DNA from: CAWJMD01 sp963700925
Lineage (GTDB): Bacteria; Actinomycetota; Actinomycetes; Actinomycetales; CAWJMD01
Assembly (NCBI GenBank): GCA_963700925.1
Contig: OY969553.1
Coordinates: 3,968,001-4,032,000 of the forward strand
Reading direction: 5' to 3'
DNA length: 64,000 nucleotides
In this document: one piece after another, positions 63,811 to 64,000 of the stretch
How positions within the stretch are numbered: the stretch's first letter is position 1
Layout: every line of letters starts with the position of its first letter
Notes under the pieces: model-generated
What the model was told of the DNA's origin: nothing
What the model saw: the letters and a program-made list of their open reading frames with translations, nothing else
The model's database searches: none
Made by a program: the position numbers and the translations under genes

Positions 63811-64000
63811 GTGAGTACACGTCGTTCGCGCACGTCCTTGGTCGCCGTGGCGACCGGCCTCGCTCTCACTGCCTCCGCCTGTGCCGTTGGTGGAGGCGCA
63901 GATGAGGAACCCGTGGGGGATAAGCCGGCCGAGGTCAGCGGCGAGGTCGAGTTCTGGCACTTCTTCGCCGACCGTGAGAGCGACGTCATCGCCGGCGTGG
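63811..64000 (+). CDS. Sugar ABC transporter substrate-binding lipoprotein, N-terminal part (3' end outside window)
   Basis: From GTG 63811 (GAAGGGAAGACCT upstream) the frame is open to the window end, 63 residues visible. The signal peptide MSTRRSRTSLVAVATGLAL is followed by a lipobox TASAC with Cys24, a short acidic linker (GGGADEEPVGDKPAEVSG) and the mature start EVEFWHFFADRES, typical of extracellular solute-binding protein family 1 (sugar uptake). It lies 24 bases after the ROK gene; permease genes are expected beyond the window. Confidence 0.85.
   Translation, partial: MSTRRSRTSLVAVATGLALTASACAVGGGADEEPVGDKPAEVSGEVEFWHFFADRESDVIAGV

Overview
This is a high-GC actinobacterial chromosome segment. 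Genes are tightly packed with many 4-bp ATGA/GTGA overlaps, and GTG and TTG starts are frequent. Gene content (dusB-YdcF-dgt-dnaG order, an MSMEG_6728-type protein, a CarH/LitR-type regulator, many GTG-started regulators) fits a Nocardioides-like member of the Propionibacteriales. That taxonomic placement is inference; no rRNA or other marker gene is present to prove it.

Layout. (1) 1-7.1 kb is a housekeeping block: the end of a cysteine-desulfurase-like gene, an EamA transporter, dusB, a YdcF-like protein, dgt, dnaG, a small conserved protein and tRNA-Asn(GTT). About 0.5 kb without genes follows the tRNA. (2) 7.6-21.4 kb is accessory: a hydrolase/MFS/orphan response regulator operon; a carboxylesterase, DUF899 and DUF1772 genes facing a coupled AraC + large ATPase-LuxR regulator pair; a decayed membrane-protein gene; an FAD oxidoreductase and a RidA protein facing a LysR regulator. 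(3) 21.4-27.7 kb is a probable light-controlled lipid-modification locus. Five or more genes (FAD oxidoreductase, DUF1365, cyclopropane-fatty-acid-synthase-like methyltransferase, SDR, SRPBCC) run divergently from a B12-binding MerR regulator of the CarH/LitR type. Four consecutive 11-bp repeats lie between them, on top of the operon's -35 element. (4) 27.8-28.7 kb holds an HNH nuclease and remnants of a SWIM/DUF6493 locus. (5) 28.8-35.9 kb holds a sigma factor, a zinc anti-sigma-like protein and three ABC ATPase/permease pairs, all on the minus strand. (6) 37.2-39.3 kb is a wrecked myo-inositol catabolism locus (GntR regulator, iolD and iolG fragments) with frameshifts, a 29-bp duplication and a head-to-head truncation junction. 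(7) 39.3-46.7 kb holds an ABC exporter with its two-component system, a glycosyltransferase/TetR pair around an extensive palindromic operator, and small proteins.

(8) 46.9-62.1 kb is the most coherent metabolic island. It encodes a GABA aminotransferase, two aldehyde dehydrogenases, a PucR regulator, an agmatinase/guanidinobutyrase-family ureohydrolase, an AruI-like ThDP enzyme, a polar amino-acid ABC transporter, a DavA-like amidase, an amino-acid 2-monooxygenase-like flavoprotein and an MFS transporter. Read together, these cover uptake of a basic amino acid (most likely arginine), its conversion to 4-guanidinobutyrate by up to two alternative routes (monooxygenase + amidase, and 2-oxoacid decarboxylase + aldehyde dehydrogenase), release of urea to give GABA, and GABA to succinate. 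(9) 62.1-64 kb holds a stand-alone LigD phosphoesterase-domain protein, a ROK regulator with a recognisable promoter/operator, and the start of a sugar ABC lipoprotein.

All functional names rest on motif and family recognition by eye; no searches were run. No CRISPR array, insertion sequence, transposase, integrase, rRNA or replication origin was recognised.
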